In this document: piece after piece, positions 3,406-9,463 of the stretch
Layout: the number at the start of each line of letters is the position of its first letter
How positions within the stretch are numbered: the stretch's first letter is position 1
NCBI GenBank assembly: GCA_019244985.1
Contig: JAFASB010000156.1
Span: 1-9,463 of the forward strand
Reading direction: 5' to 3'
Source of the DNA: Acidimicrobiia bacterium
GTDB taxonomy: Bacteria; Actinomycetota; Acidimicrobiia; Acidimicrobiales; AC-14
Length of the DNA stretch: 9,463 bases
Translations under genes and position numbers: made by a program
The notes under the pieces: model-generated
Told to the model about the DNA's origin: nothing
What the model saw: the letters and a program-made list of their open reading frames with translations, nothing else
The model's database searches: none

Positions 3406-6075
3406 CTACCCCGCAGCCAGGGTCGGGCTGAAGTTGCTGCCCGTGTAGTTGGTGCACGCAGACGGGCTGACCTGGTAGGTGACCTGGTCGGCGGTCGACG
3501 TCCTGCTCGTCCCGACGGGCGTCGTCACGGTGACGTCGCGGGGACCGCTTCCAGGCGGCGTCTCGGCTTCGACGTAGTTGCCGGACAGCACCTGCACGTG
3601 GGTAGCCGGCACGCCGCCGACCGAGACCGTCGAGCCGGGATCGAACCCGCTGCCGCTGATGAGGATGCGGTCGCCGCCCGCGGTGCTGACGTCAGCCGGC
3701 CCGACCATCCGGACATCCGGTCCGTCGCGATCCAGGAGCGCCCGGTAGGCGGGCTCGACACCGGCGCCCTTGACGATCGCCAACGCCGGATCGACCTGGG
3801 CGGGCGGCGGGTTCTCGCAGATCGTCGTGTTGTCGGCGGAGTTCGCGTCCGTGTACGGGAAACACGGGTACGCCGGTCCACCGTTTGCGACGAAGTTGTT
3901 GGCGATCTCGATGTGGCCGATGGTGTGGCACCCGCCGGAGTCGAAGGAATCGAGCGGCTGGAAGTAGTCGAGGTTCTTCTCGATGTCGACGTACTCGCTG
4001 CCGGCGTCTGTGTAGAAGGTGAAGTCGGTGTTGGTGCCGCGATAGGCGACGTTGCCCGTGAGCTCGAGCTGGTCGCCCCAGCCGTGGGCCTGCGGCCCGT
4101 TGCTGTAGATGGCACCCCCGTCGCCGAGGGTCGTCATGTAGTCGTACATGAGGTTGTCGGCGACCAGGTTGTGGGAGTTCATGTTCTGGTCGCTGTTCGG
4201 ACTGGCGAGGTTCGTGTGCCATCCGCCCCAACCGATCGAGATGGCGGTGTAGGGAATGTCGTTGAGCTGGTTGTGGGAGACGTTGGAGTTCCGGGAGTAA
4301 CCGAGCCAGATGCCGACGCCACCCAGGTACTGGTTGGCGACGTCATGGACGTAGTTGTCGGTGATCGAGTTGTGGTCGATGTCGCCGGAGTCGATGTCGT
4401 CGGTCGAGCCCAGCTGAATGGCATTGGCGGCGATGTCAGTGAACTCGTTGCCCTTGACGACGTCGCCGAGCGCGCCTTGGATCGGCCCCGCAGCCGGGCC
4501 TCGGTAGAGATCGAGACCCGCGCCCCCGAGGTGGGAAAAGGTGTTGCCTGTCACCTCCACGTTGCGGGTGTTCGTAAGCACCACGTTGGCAGGCGTGCGG
4601 GTGAAGGAGGCGAACGGACACGTGCCCCGTGGGTTGGAGTAGGTGCACGTGCCTTCGCGCTTCGATGCGTTCGGACCGGTCAGCATCCAGTCGGCCTGCA
4701 TCTGGGCGAACCCGTCGGGCGCGTCCGGTCCAGTCCAGTTCCCATACGAGAAGGTGAGCCCTGTGAAGGAGAGGTTGCTGGCACCGTCGACGCTGACCAG
4801 GGTCTGGAGTGCGGGCGCGATGACTGCGTGCGTCGACGGATTCTGGCCGTCGGCCGGCATGTAGTACAGCGTGTGTGAGTGCCGGTTGATCGACCAAGTT
4901 CCTTTGGTCATCAGCTCGGGGACGTTCTGAAAGAAGTTCGGCGTCTTCTTCGGGGACAGCCCCGGGAAGCCGCCGCTCGGGCTGTCGACCCAGCCCAGCT
5001 CCTGCACGCCTTCGCTGGGCATGTGGAGGTTGTCCCAGCACGGCTGGGCCATCGTGATCGTCTGGCCGCTGATCGAGCCGATGTTGCACGCCGTCTGGGT
5101 CCACACGCCGTCACCGAAGGTGAACACCGCGGCGGCGTCTGTTGGGTCGGCCCAGCTGTCCATGGCGGCCGACGTCATCACGAAGCCGCTCGGCGTCTGG
5201 ACGAAGTTCGTGTTCGCCGGTAGTCCGCTCGAGAGCTCCAGGCGCTTGCCGTCGACGAACAGCTGACGCGTGTCGAAGCCCACTGACGCCTGCCAAACGC
5301 CGGGTCTCGGACCCGCGGTCCAGCCCGTGATCGGCTGGGCCCCGCTCAGTACCGGGTGGGCACCGGGCGCGGGCTGGTACACGACGCGAAAGCCATGGGT
5401 CCCGCTGTCCTGGGGTCCGAACTTCAGGGGCTGGGTCAGCGTGTAGACGCCGTCTTCGAGTCGGACGTCGACGTCGGACTGCATGGTCGGCACAAGTGCC
5501 TCCGCCGTGCGCTGTGCGGTCGTGAGGCTGCAGGGCGCATGTTGCGTGCACGCCTTGCCCGTGCCCGTCGACGCCGCGAAGACAACGTTCGGGCTCGGAG
5601 CGGACGGTTGGGCGGGGGCCCCGGGAGTCGTCATCACGCCGATGCCCTGGTAGGCGATCGAGCCGGCCTCGGCGTTGTCCTCCCACGCCGCGATCGAACA
5701 GGACGTGCCCTCGGCGCACACGATCCGGCCTTCGTGCGAGGTGGTGATCGTCCCCCTGATCGACGTAGTCATCGTGTAATCGCCGCTCATGTTGACCGCG
5801 CCGTGCAGCGCGCTCGTGGCGTCGCAGTCGTTGCTACTGGTGACGACAGCGGCACATTGCTCGAGCGTGAACGGCTGCATCGGGATGAGACCCGTGCCCG
5901 TGACGGTGACGCTCTGTCCTTCGACCAGCCGGTCGACCGGCGACACCGCCAGCGTCGTCACGCCCGGGAGCGACCCGCCCCGATCACCCGGGTTGGCTAC
6001 GGACGGCGCCGCTGTCAGTGCCGCACCGACAAGCACCACCGCGGCCGACGCAACACCCAGCCTGGTCCGCCCCAT
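3406..6075 (-). CDS. Exported multidomain protein: neocarzinostatin-like domain, right-handed beta-helix, IPT/TIG domain
   Basis: The protein has 889 residues. Residues 1-28 are a signal peptide (MGRTR, hydrophobic core, AAPSVANPG). Residues about 40-147 resemble the neocarzinostatin/macromomycin beta-sandwich: EGQSVTVTGTGLIPMQPFTLEQCA at 52-75, with Cys74/Cys84 (10 apart, as in neocarzinostatin) and Cys120/Cys126 placed like its two disulfides. A Pro-rich linker (152-161) leads to a parallel beta-helix, about 163-755, of the kind seen in pectate-lyase-like glycosidases. It begins VVFAASTGTG; DVRLEDGVYTLTQPLKF (203-219) and HTLYYMPADG (401-410) are typical early segments. Asn-rich coils (NVEVTGNTFSHL, HNSITDNYVHDV, SNVSHNQLNDI) and DGGAIYSNG (652-660) follow. 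Residues about 786-868 form an IPT/TIG domain (GGDRILISGSGFDPGSTVSVGGVPATHV). No LPXTG or membrane anchor is seen, so it is probably secreted. A polysaccharide-active enzyme is likely, but the substrate and catalytic residues are not established. The start codon has no strong ribosome-binding site. Confidence 0.85.
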   Translation of the reverse strand: MGRTRLGVASAAVVLVGAALTAAPSVANPGDRGGSLPGVTTLAVSPVDRLVEGQSVTVTGTGLIPMQPFTLEQCAAVVTSSNDCDATSALHGAVNMSGDYTMTTSIRGTITTSHEGRIVCAEGTSCSIAAWEDNAEAGSIAYQGIGVMTTPGAPAQPSAPSPNVVFAASTGTGKACTQHAPCSLTTAQRTAEALVPTMQSDVDVRLEDGVYTLTQPLKFGPQDSGTHGFRVVYQPAPGAHPVLSGAQPITGWTAGPRPGVWQASVGFDTRQLFVDGKRLELSSGLPANTNFVQTPSGFVMTSAAMDSWADPTDAAAVFTFGDGVWTQTACNIGSISGQTITMAQPCWDNLHMPSEGVQELGWVDSPSGGFPGLSPKKTPNFFQNVPELMTKGTWSINRHSHTLYYMPADGQNPSTHAVIAPALQTLVSVDGASNLSFTGLTFSYGNWTGPDAPDGFAQMQADWMLTGPNASKREGTCTYSNPRGTCPFASFTRTPANVVLTNTRNVEVTGNTFSHLGGAGLDLYRGPAAGPIQGALGDVVKGNEFTDIAANAIQLGSTDDIDSGDIDHNSITDNYVHDVANQYLGGVGIWLGYSRNSNVSHNQLNDIPYTAISIGWGGWHTNLASPNSDQNMNSHNLVADNLMYDYMTTLGDGGAIYSNGPQAHGWGDQLELTGNVAYRGTNTDFTFYTDAGSEYVDIEKNLDYFQPLDSFDSGGCHTIGHIEIANNFVANGGPAYPCFPYTDANSADNTTICENPPPAQVDPALAIVKGAGVEPAYRALLDRDGPDVRMVGPADVSTAGGDRILISGSGFDPGSTVSVGGVPATHVQVLSGNYVEAETPPGSGPRDVTVTTPVGTSRTSTADQVTYQVSPSACTNYTGSNFSPTLAAG

Positions 6076-6087
6076 CCCAGGGGAATG

Positions 6088-6108
6088 ATTCGACCGTTCC
6101 GATCGAAT
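6088..6108. promoter_or_regulatory. Imperfect 21-bp palindrome upstream of the beta-helix gene
   Basis: The sequence ATTCGACCGTTCCGATCGAAT pairs at 8 of 10 arm positions around a single central base; the outer six pairs (ATTCGA/TCGAAT) are perfect. It sits in the 40-bp gap between the 69-residue membrane protein gene and the beta-helix gene, 13 bp before the latter's ATG. In minus-strand RNA it could fold as an 8-bp stem with one G-U pair and a 5-nt loop. An operator or a leader hairpin are both possible. Confidence 0.45.
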
Positions 6109-6115
6109 TCCCTTC

Positions 6116-6325
6116 TCAGCCGGCTGGACGACGGCGGGCCGCTCGCCAGACCGACCCGGCCAGGATGGCGGCGATCAGGAGCGGCAGCAGCCACCACGTC
6201 GGCACGTTCGCGTTGGCGAGAATCGCGGTCAGGCCGAGGGCGACGACGACGCCGAGTGCGACACGCCAGTCGTCGCCGACAACGAAGTCGTACCAGAAGC
6301 GGCCGAAGGCCCGGATCCTGGTCAC
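6116..6325 (-). CDS. Small two-helix membrane protein
   Basis: The product has 69 residues. It starts with a short amphipathic segment (TRIRAFGRFWYDFVVGDDW), then has two hydrophobic spans at about 21-38 (RVALGVVVALGLTAILAN) and 44-60 (WWLLPLLIAAILAGSVW), and a basic end (RAARRR), which predicts a cytoplasmic C-terminus. The GTG at 6325 overlaps the TGA of the upstream ExxE membrane protein gene (GTGA, 6322-6325), so the two are almost certainly made together; a longer frame up to 6613 is only an alternative reading of that gene. No named family is recognised. The order and coupling suggest an accessory subunit of the neighbouring membrane protein. No cofactor motif is visible. Confidence 0.75.
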   Translation of the reverse strand: MTRIRAFGRFWYDFVVGDDWRVALGVVVALGLTAILANANVPTWWLLPLLIAAILAGSVWRAARRRPAG

Positions 6326-7077
6326 GCTGCTTTCGCCGACTCGTAGTGACCGACGCTCGTCGGGCGTCGGTACAGCCGCACCAGGCCCAGGGCGACCACA
6401 GCGACGAAGACGATGACGACCGGGAGGGCGGCGTCGTTCCCCGGCCAGTTCACGCCGACACCCTCGCCGCCCCAGAAGGTGCCGAACCCCGTGAGCATGA
6501 TCCCGACGACGAACTTGAGCGAGTTCTCGGGGACGCGGCTGAGAGGGTGATGCACGGCGGCGCCGGCCGAGGCGACGACGACGACCGCGACCGCGGCGCC
6601 CAGCGCGACCCATCCCACGGCGTGGTGGGCGCTGCCGAAGGTGATGACGATGAAAGCGACTTCGAGCCCCTCGAGAAAGACGCCCTTGAACGAGACCGTG
6701 AAGGCGTACCAGTCGAGGCCGTCGCGCTCGACGGTCGCCGCCTGACGCGCTTCGGCGACCTCACTGGCGTAGGCCGCGTCCTCGTCGTGCAACGCCTTCA
6801 GGCCCGAGGACCGCATCACCGCCTTGCGGAGCCACTGCAACCCGAAGACCAGCAGCAGCGCACCGACGACCACGCGCAGGGCGTCAATAGGGACAAGGGT
6901 CAGCGCCGGACCCAGGGCGGCGACGACCACCGCCAACGCGCCGAGCGCGGCAGCGACGCCGACAAGAGCCGACCGCCAATGGCGCGTCGTGCCGACGGCC
7001 AGAACGATCGTCAACGCCTCGACTGCCTCTACCGCGCTCGCCAGGAACGCGGACAGAACAACGAGCGCGGTGCTCAC
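6322..7077 (-). CDS. Polytopic membrane protein with duplicated ExxE motifs (COG4280-like, FTR1-like layout)
   Basis: The product has 251 residues and six or seven predicted membrane spans (about 4-28, 35-59, 65-83, 127-149, 154-176, 185-203 and 216-236). It falls into two related halves. The first span carries Glu17-Ala-Val-Glu20 and the fourth Glu136-Gly-Leu-Glu139. Each half later has a matching segment: PIDALRVVVGALLLVFGLQW (63-82) and PENSLKFVVGIMLTGFGTFW (183-202). FTR1/EfeU iron permeases also carry REGLE motifs in their first and fourth helices, so a distant relation or similar cation-transport mechanism is plausible; this is inference. The linker between the halves (about 88-122) is charged and cytoplasmic. 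The GTG at 7077 overlaps the thiolase stop (GTGA, 7074-7077), and the stop overlaps the next gene in the same way. A frame extending to 7515 is antisense shadow within the thiolase gene. Confidence 0.8.
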   Translation of the reverse strand: MSTALVVLSAFLASAVEAVEALTIVLAVGTTRHWRSALVGVAAALGALAVVVAALGPALTLVPIDALRVVVGALLLVFGLQWLRKAVMRSSGLKALHDEDAAYASEVAEARQAATVERDGLDWYAFTVSFKGVFLEGLEVAFIVITFGSAHHAVGWVALGAAVAVVVVASAGAAVHHPLSRVPENSLKFVVGIMLTGFGTFWGGEGVGVNWPGNDAALPVVIVFVAVVALGLVRLYRRPTSVGHYESAKAA

Positions 7078-8297
7078 AACGCCGTCAGGCGGCGGGCCTT
7101 CTCCAGGATGTGCACGCCGCAGGCCGAGCCCAGCCCGATGACGTGAGCCAACCCGACCTTGGCACCCTCGATCTGGCGGTCGCCGGCCTCGCCCCGCAGG
7201 TGGGTTGCGATCTCCCACACGTTGGCGATGCCCGTGGCCGCGATCGGGTGGCCCTTGGACTCGAGACCACCGGAGACGTTGACCGGCATCTTGCCGTCCC
7301 GCCACGTGGCGCCCGACTCGAAGAGCGACACCGCGTCGCCCGGCTTGCAGAGCATGAGGTTGTCGTAGTGGACGAGCTCGGCGGTCGCGAAGCAGTCGTG
7401 CAGCTCGACCAGGTCGAGGTCCTCGGGACCGACGCCGGCCTGCTCGTAGGCCTGCTCGGCGGCCATGCGGGTGAGTGTGTTGACGTCGGGGAGGATCTGG
7501 CACGCCTCCTGCCATGGGTCGCTCGTCAGTACGGACGCCCGGACCCTGACGGCCCGCTTCTGCTGTTCCGTCGACAGTGACTTCAAGCGCTCGCCGCTCA
7601 CGACGACTGCGGCGGCGGCGCCGTCACAGTTGGCCGAGCACATCGGCCGCGTGTTGGGGAAGGCGATCATGACGTCACCCATGATCTGCTCGAGCGTCAT
7701 CTTCTTCTGGTACGCGGCCAGCGGGTTCAGCGTCGAGTGGCTGTGGTTCTTCTCCGAGATACGGGCGAACAGCTGGAACGGCTCGCCGTCGTAGGGGTGG
7801 TCGTGCAGGTACTCCATGCCGACCTGGGCGAACACGCCCGGCATCGTCTCGGTGCCGATGCGGCCGTCGACGGGTGCGACCGCGCCGTAGCGCCCGTGGG
7901 GCGTCCACGTCTTTCCTTCTTCCTTGCGGCTCCCGCCCGAGAGGAGCCCGGCACCCGCCAGCTTCTCGACACCGACGGCCAGGCCCATGTCGGCCTCGCC
8001 GGCCTTCACCGCCATGATCGCCGTGCGCAGCGCCGTCGCACCGGTCGCGCAGGCGTTGGCGACGTTGTAGACGGGGATGCCGGTCTGGCCGATCTGCTTC
8101 TGCAGCTGCTGGCCGATGCCGGCGGCCGCAGCCATGAGGTTGCCCGCGGCCAGCACGCCCATGTCGCGCATGGTGACGCCGCCGTCGTTCAGCGCACCCA
8201 GCGCCGCCTCGGCGGCCAGGTCGATGGTGTCCACCTCGGGGTGCTTCCCGAACTTGGTCATGTGGATCCCGAGGATCCAGATGTCGTCGTTGGCCAT
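7074..8297 (-). CDS. SCP-x-like thiolase (acetyl-CoA acetyltransferase-type, lipid metabolism)
   Basis: The product has 407 residues and belongs to the thiolase superfamily, SCP-x/non-specific lipid-transfer branch. Cys83 in NACATGATAL is the expected acyl-accepting nucleophile. HDCFATAEL (300-308) and SGGLESKGHPIAATG (342-356, His350) are the other catalytic blocks and match SCP-x thiolases closely. The final block is GLGSACGVHILEK (388-400). In the family the enzyme cleaves 3-ketoacyl-CoA with CoA, or in Ltp2-type members works with a DUF35 protein in a retro-aldol cleavage of steroid side chains. Here the DUF35 gene lies directly upstream (11-nt gap), with GAGGAG 7 nt before the ATG at 8297, overlapping the DUF35 stop. 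All catalytic Cys/His residues are present, so thiolysis is the simpler reading. The length is typical for SCP-x-type thiolases. Confidence 0.92.
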   Translation of the reverse strand: MANDDIWILGIHMTKFGKHPEVDTIDLAAEAALGALNDGGVTMRDMGVLAAGNLMAAAAGIGQQLQKQIGQTGIPVYNVANACATGATALRTAIMAVKAGEADMGLAVGVEKLAGAGLLSGGSRKEEGKTWTPHGRYGAVAPVDGRIGTETMPGVFAQVGMEYLHDHPYDGEPFQLFARISEKNHSHSTLNPLAAYQKKMTLEQIMGDVMIAFPNTRPMCSANCDGAAAAVVVSGERLKSLSTEQQKRAVRVRASVLTSDPWQEACQILPDVNTLTRMAAEQAYEQAGVGPEDLDLVELHDCFATAELVHYDNLMLCKPGDAVSLFESGATWRDGKMPVNVSGGLESKGHPIAATGIANVWEIATHLRGEAGDRQIEGAKVGLAHVIGLGSACGVHILEKARRLTAL

Positions 8298-8308
8298 GGC
8301 GGTTCTCC

Positions 8309-8704
8309 TCAGCTGATGGGCTCGAAGCCGAAGCCGATGGCCTCGGTGCCGTCGTCGTCGGTTCCGATCGGATAAGTCGCCAGACGCACCTTCATGCCGA
8401 CCTTGACGTGCTCGGGATCGGGCGGACAGTTGACGACGTTGGCGCGGACGCTGGTGCCGGCGCAGTCGATGACGCCGGCGACGAAGGGCACGGGAATGCC
8501 CGGGGCCGCGAACGACACGATCGTGAATGCGCGCAACTCGCCGGTGGGATCCACCGAGGCCTTCTTGAAGGACGTGCCGAAGCACGACGCACAGGCGTTG
8601 CGGCGGTCGAAGAAGCGCGCCCCGCACTCGGTGCACTCGTTGGCGACCAGGCGGGGGTCGTCACCCAGCTCGAGGTACTCGACGAGGGGAACCTGGCTGG
8701 GCAT
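8309..8704 (-). CDS. DUF35 OB-fold protein with zinc ribbon, thiolase partner
   Basis: The product has 131 residues. A short helical start (MPSQVPLVEYLELGDDPRL) leads to a rubredoxin-like zinc ribbon, CTECGARFFDRRNACASC at about 25-42, with two CxxC pairs. The OB-fold domain follows (GELRAFTIVSFAAPGIPVPFVAGVIDCAG, and VKVGMKVRLATYPI). DUF35/OB-fold proteins are usually encoded next to SCP-x thiolases and bind them to form acyl-CoA-processing complexes, for example ChsH2 with Ltp2 in steroid breakdown. The order here, DUF35 then thiolase, fits that. The ATG at 8704 has GGAGG 4-5 nt upstream; a frame extending to 8788 adds a non-family N-terminus reading into the divergent promoter region. It is the first gene of the apparent operon 8704-6116. 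Confidence 0.9.
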   Translation of the reverse strand: MPSQVPLVEYLELGDDPRLVANECTECGARFFDRRNACASCFGTSFKKASVDPTGELRAFTIVSFAAPGIPVPFVAGVIDCAGTSVRANVVNCPPDPEHVKVGMKVRLATYPIGTDDDGTEAIGFGFEPIS

Positions 8705-8781
8705 CAGACCTCCGAAAGGCGCGGCAGACGGAGTGCAAGGTATACCGACACCAACCAATTCACCCAGGGGAGGGACCGACA
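8705..8781. promoter_or_regulatory. Divergent promoter region between the DUF35/thiolase operon and the SDR gene
   Basis: This 77-bp gap must drive transcription both ways. It contains an 8-bp palindrome GGTATACC (8739-8746), which offers a TATACC -10-like sequence on either strand, but no good -35 box stands at the right distance. The SDR ribosome-binding site (AGGGGAGGG, 8766-8774) lies 7 nt before its GTG. Confidence 0.5.
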
Positions 8782-9463
8782 GTGGCACGGATGTGCGAAG
8801 GCCGGGTCTGCATCATCACCGGCGCCGGGCGCGGCATCGGCCGGGAGTACGCGCTGATGCTCGCCGAACAGGGCGCAAAGGTGGTCGTCAACGACCTCGG
8901 CGGCGCGCGGGACGGGACGTCCGCCGACGCCGGACCCGCCCAGGAGGTCGTCGACGAGATCAAGGGCATGGGCGGCGAGGCGATCGCCAACACCGACGAC
9001 GTCAGCGACTTCGAGGCCGCTGGGCGCATGGTCAAGAGCGCGGTCGACACGTTTGGTGGGTTGGATGCCGTCATCAACAACGCGGGCATCCTGCGTGACC
9101 GCATGCTCACCAACATGACCGAGGCCGAGTGGGACGCGGTCATCAAGGTCCACCTCAAGGGAACGTTCGCGCCGTCGCACCACGCTGCGGCCTACTGGCG
9201 GGAGCGGGCCAAGGCCGGCGAGACGAACGACGCCCGGATCATCAACACGACCTCGGTCTCGGGGATCTACGGCAACCCGGGCCAGACCAACTACGGCGCG
9301 GCCAAGATGGGCATCGCAGGGTTCACGATCATCGCTTCGCTGGAGCTGAGCCGCTACGGCGTCACGGTCAACGCTGTTGCACCTGCCGCGCTCACCCGCC
9401 TCACCGAGGACCTCGGGATGGGTCAGGCGAGCGACGAGATGAAGGAGATGATGTCGCCGCGCT
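8782..9463 (+). CDS. Short-chain dehydrogenase/reductase of the MFE-2 (peroxisomal multifunctional enzyme) type, N-terminal part
   Basis: The first 227 residues are present and the gene runs off the window. The Rossmann glycine motif is TGAGRGIG (13-20). Asp38 in VVVNDLGG ends strand 2 and predicts NAD rather than NADP use. NNAG is at 99-102. The catalytic set is Ser158 (NTTSVSG), Tyr171 and Lys175 (NYGAAK). VHLKGTF (123-129) and SGIYGNPGQTNY (160-171) match the 3-hydroxyacyl-CoA dehydrogenase unit of MFE-2/HSD17B4-like proteins, which oxidise 3-hydroxyacyl-CoA in beta-oxidation. The GTG at 8782 is chosen for the ribosome-binding site 7 nt upstream; an ATG three codons later (8791) is possible. 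The gene is divergent from the DUF35/thiolase operon, which fits a shared lipid or sterol breakdown pathway. Whether the C-terminus carries extra domains cannot be seen. Confidence 0.92.
   Translation, partial: MARMCEGRVCIITGAGRGIGREYALMLAEQGAKVVVNDLGGARDGTSADAGPAQEVVDEIKGMGGEAIANTDDVSDFEAAGRMVKSAVDTFGGLDAVINNAGILRDRMLTNMTEAEWDAVIKVHLKGTFAPSHHAAAYWRERAKAGETNDARIINTTSVSGIYGNPGQTNYGAAKMGIAGFTIIASLELSRYGVTVNAVAPAALTRLTEDLGMGQASDEMKEMMSPR

Noticed and set aside
3384..3412. TTGACA on the plus strand within O2 as a plus-strand promoter
   Set aside because: It arises from the palindrome. No -10-like sequence lies 16-18 bp downstream and no plus-strand gene follows.
3598..4878. A 426-codon open frame on the plus strand
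   Set aside because: It is antisense to the beta-helix coding region. The Val/Asp/Gly-rich product has no recognisable domain or ribosome-binding site.
5356..7146. A 596-codon open frame on the plus strand
   Set aside because: It lies antisense to the beta-helix gene and both membrane protein genes. Its product is Arg/Asp/Gly-rich low complexity without domains, the usual result of GC-rich third positions on the other strand.
8752..8760. CAACCAATT resembles an O1/O2 half-site in the divergent promoter region
   Set aside because: Nine bases match O1 in reverse complement, but the second half (GTTG at the right distance) is missing, so chance is a sufficient explanation.
8394..9098. A 234-codon plus-strand frame across the DUF35 start and SDR gene
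   Set aside because: It is antisense to the DUF35 gene and out of frame with the SDR gene, whose frame from 8782 holds every SDR motif.
9145..9175. His instead of Asn in the SDR helix-4 position (VHLKG)
   Set aside because: MFE-2/HSD17B4-type SDRs commonly have VHL(K/R)G here, so it is a subfamily trait and not a defect.

Overview
The window is GC-rich, densely packed bacterial DNA. Gene content points to an Actinomycetota genome, possibly Acidimicrobiia or a relative: a Baeyer-Villiger monooxygenase, a mycothiol-enzyme-like DinB-fold protein, an SCP-x-type thiolase next to a DUF35 protein, an MFE-2-like SDR, and a neocarzinostatin-like domain in an exported protein. The phylum is an inference from families and base composition. 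No rRNA, tRNA, insertion sequence, phage gene or CRISPR array was seen. No stretch over 300 bases lacks a gene; the longest gaps are 1187-1323 and 1813-1911.

Layout. (1) 3-1186, plus strand: the C-terminal end of a Baeyer-Villiger-type flavin monooxygenase, overlapping by 4 nt a TauE/SafE-type membrane exporter. (2) 1324-1812, plus: a small exported protein with a PepSY-like domain and a Gly/Pro-rich tail. (3) 1833-1881: a 17-bp hairpin between convergent genes. (4) 1912-3313, minus: a tight three-gene operon, ArsR regulator, then SRPBCC (AHSA1-type) protein, then DinB/TIGR03086-like protein, all joined by ATGA overlaps. Its promoter (TTGACA, 17 bp, TATCCT) is covered by two related palindromes 44 bp apart. 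(5) 3406-6075, minus: an 889-residue exported protein made of a neocarzinostatin-like domain, a right-handed beta-helix and an IPT/TIG domain. (6) 6116-8704, minus: an apparent four-gene operon of a DUF35 OB-fold protein, an SCP-x-like thiolase, a membrane protein with two ExxE motifs that recall FTR1 permeases, and a 69-residue two-helix membrane protein. (7) 8782-9463, plus and cut by the window edge: an SDR of the MFE-2 type, divergent from (6) across a 77-bp gap.

How they work together: the monooxygenase, DUF35/thiolase pair and SDR fit breakdown of a lipid, sterol-like or cyclic substrate through CoA thioesters (oxidation of a ketone, then beta-oxidation-type dehydrogenation and thiolysis or retro-aldol cleavage). 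The ArsR operon looks self-regulated. The most interesting items are the dual-operator control region, including hairpins that would hide the arsR ribosome-binding site in read-through RNA; the FTR1-like membrane protein with its small partner; and the three-domain exported beta-helix protein.
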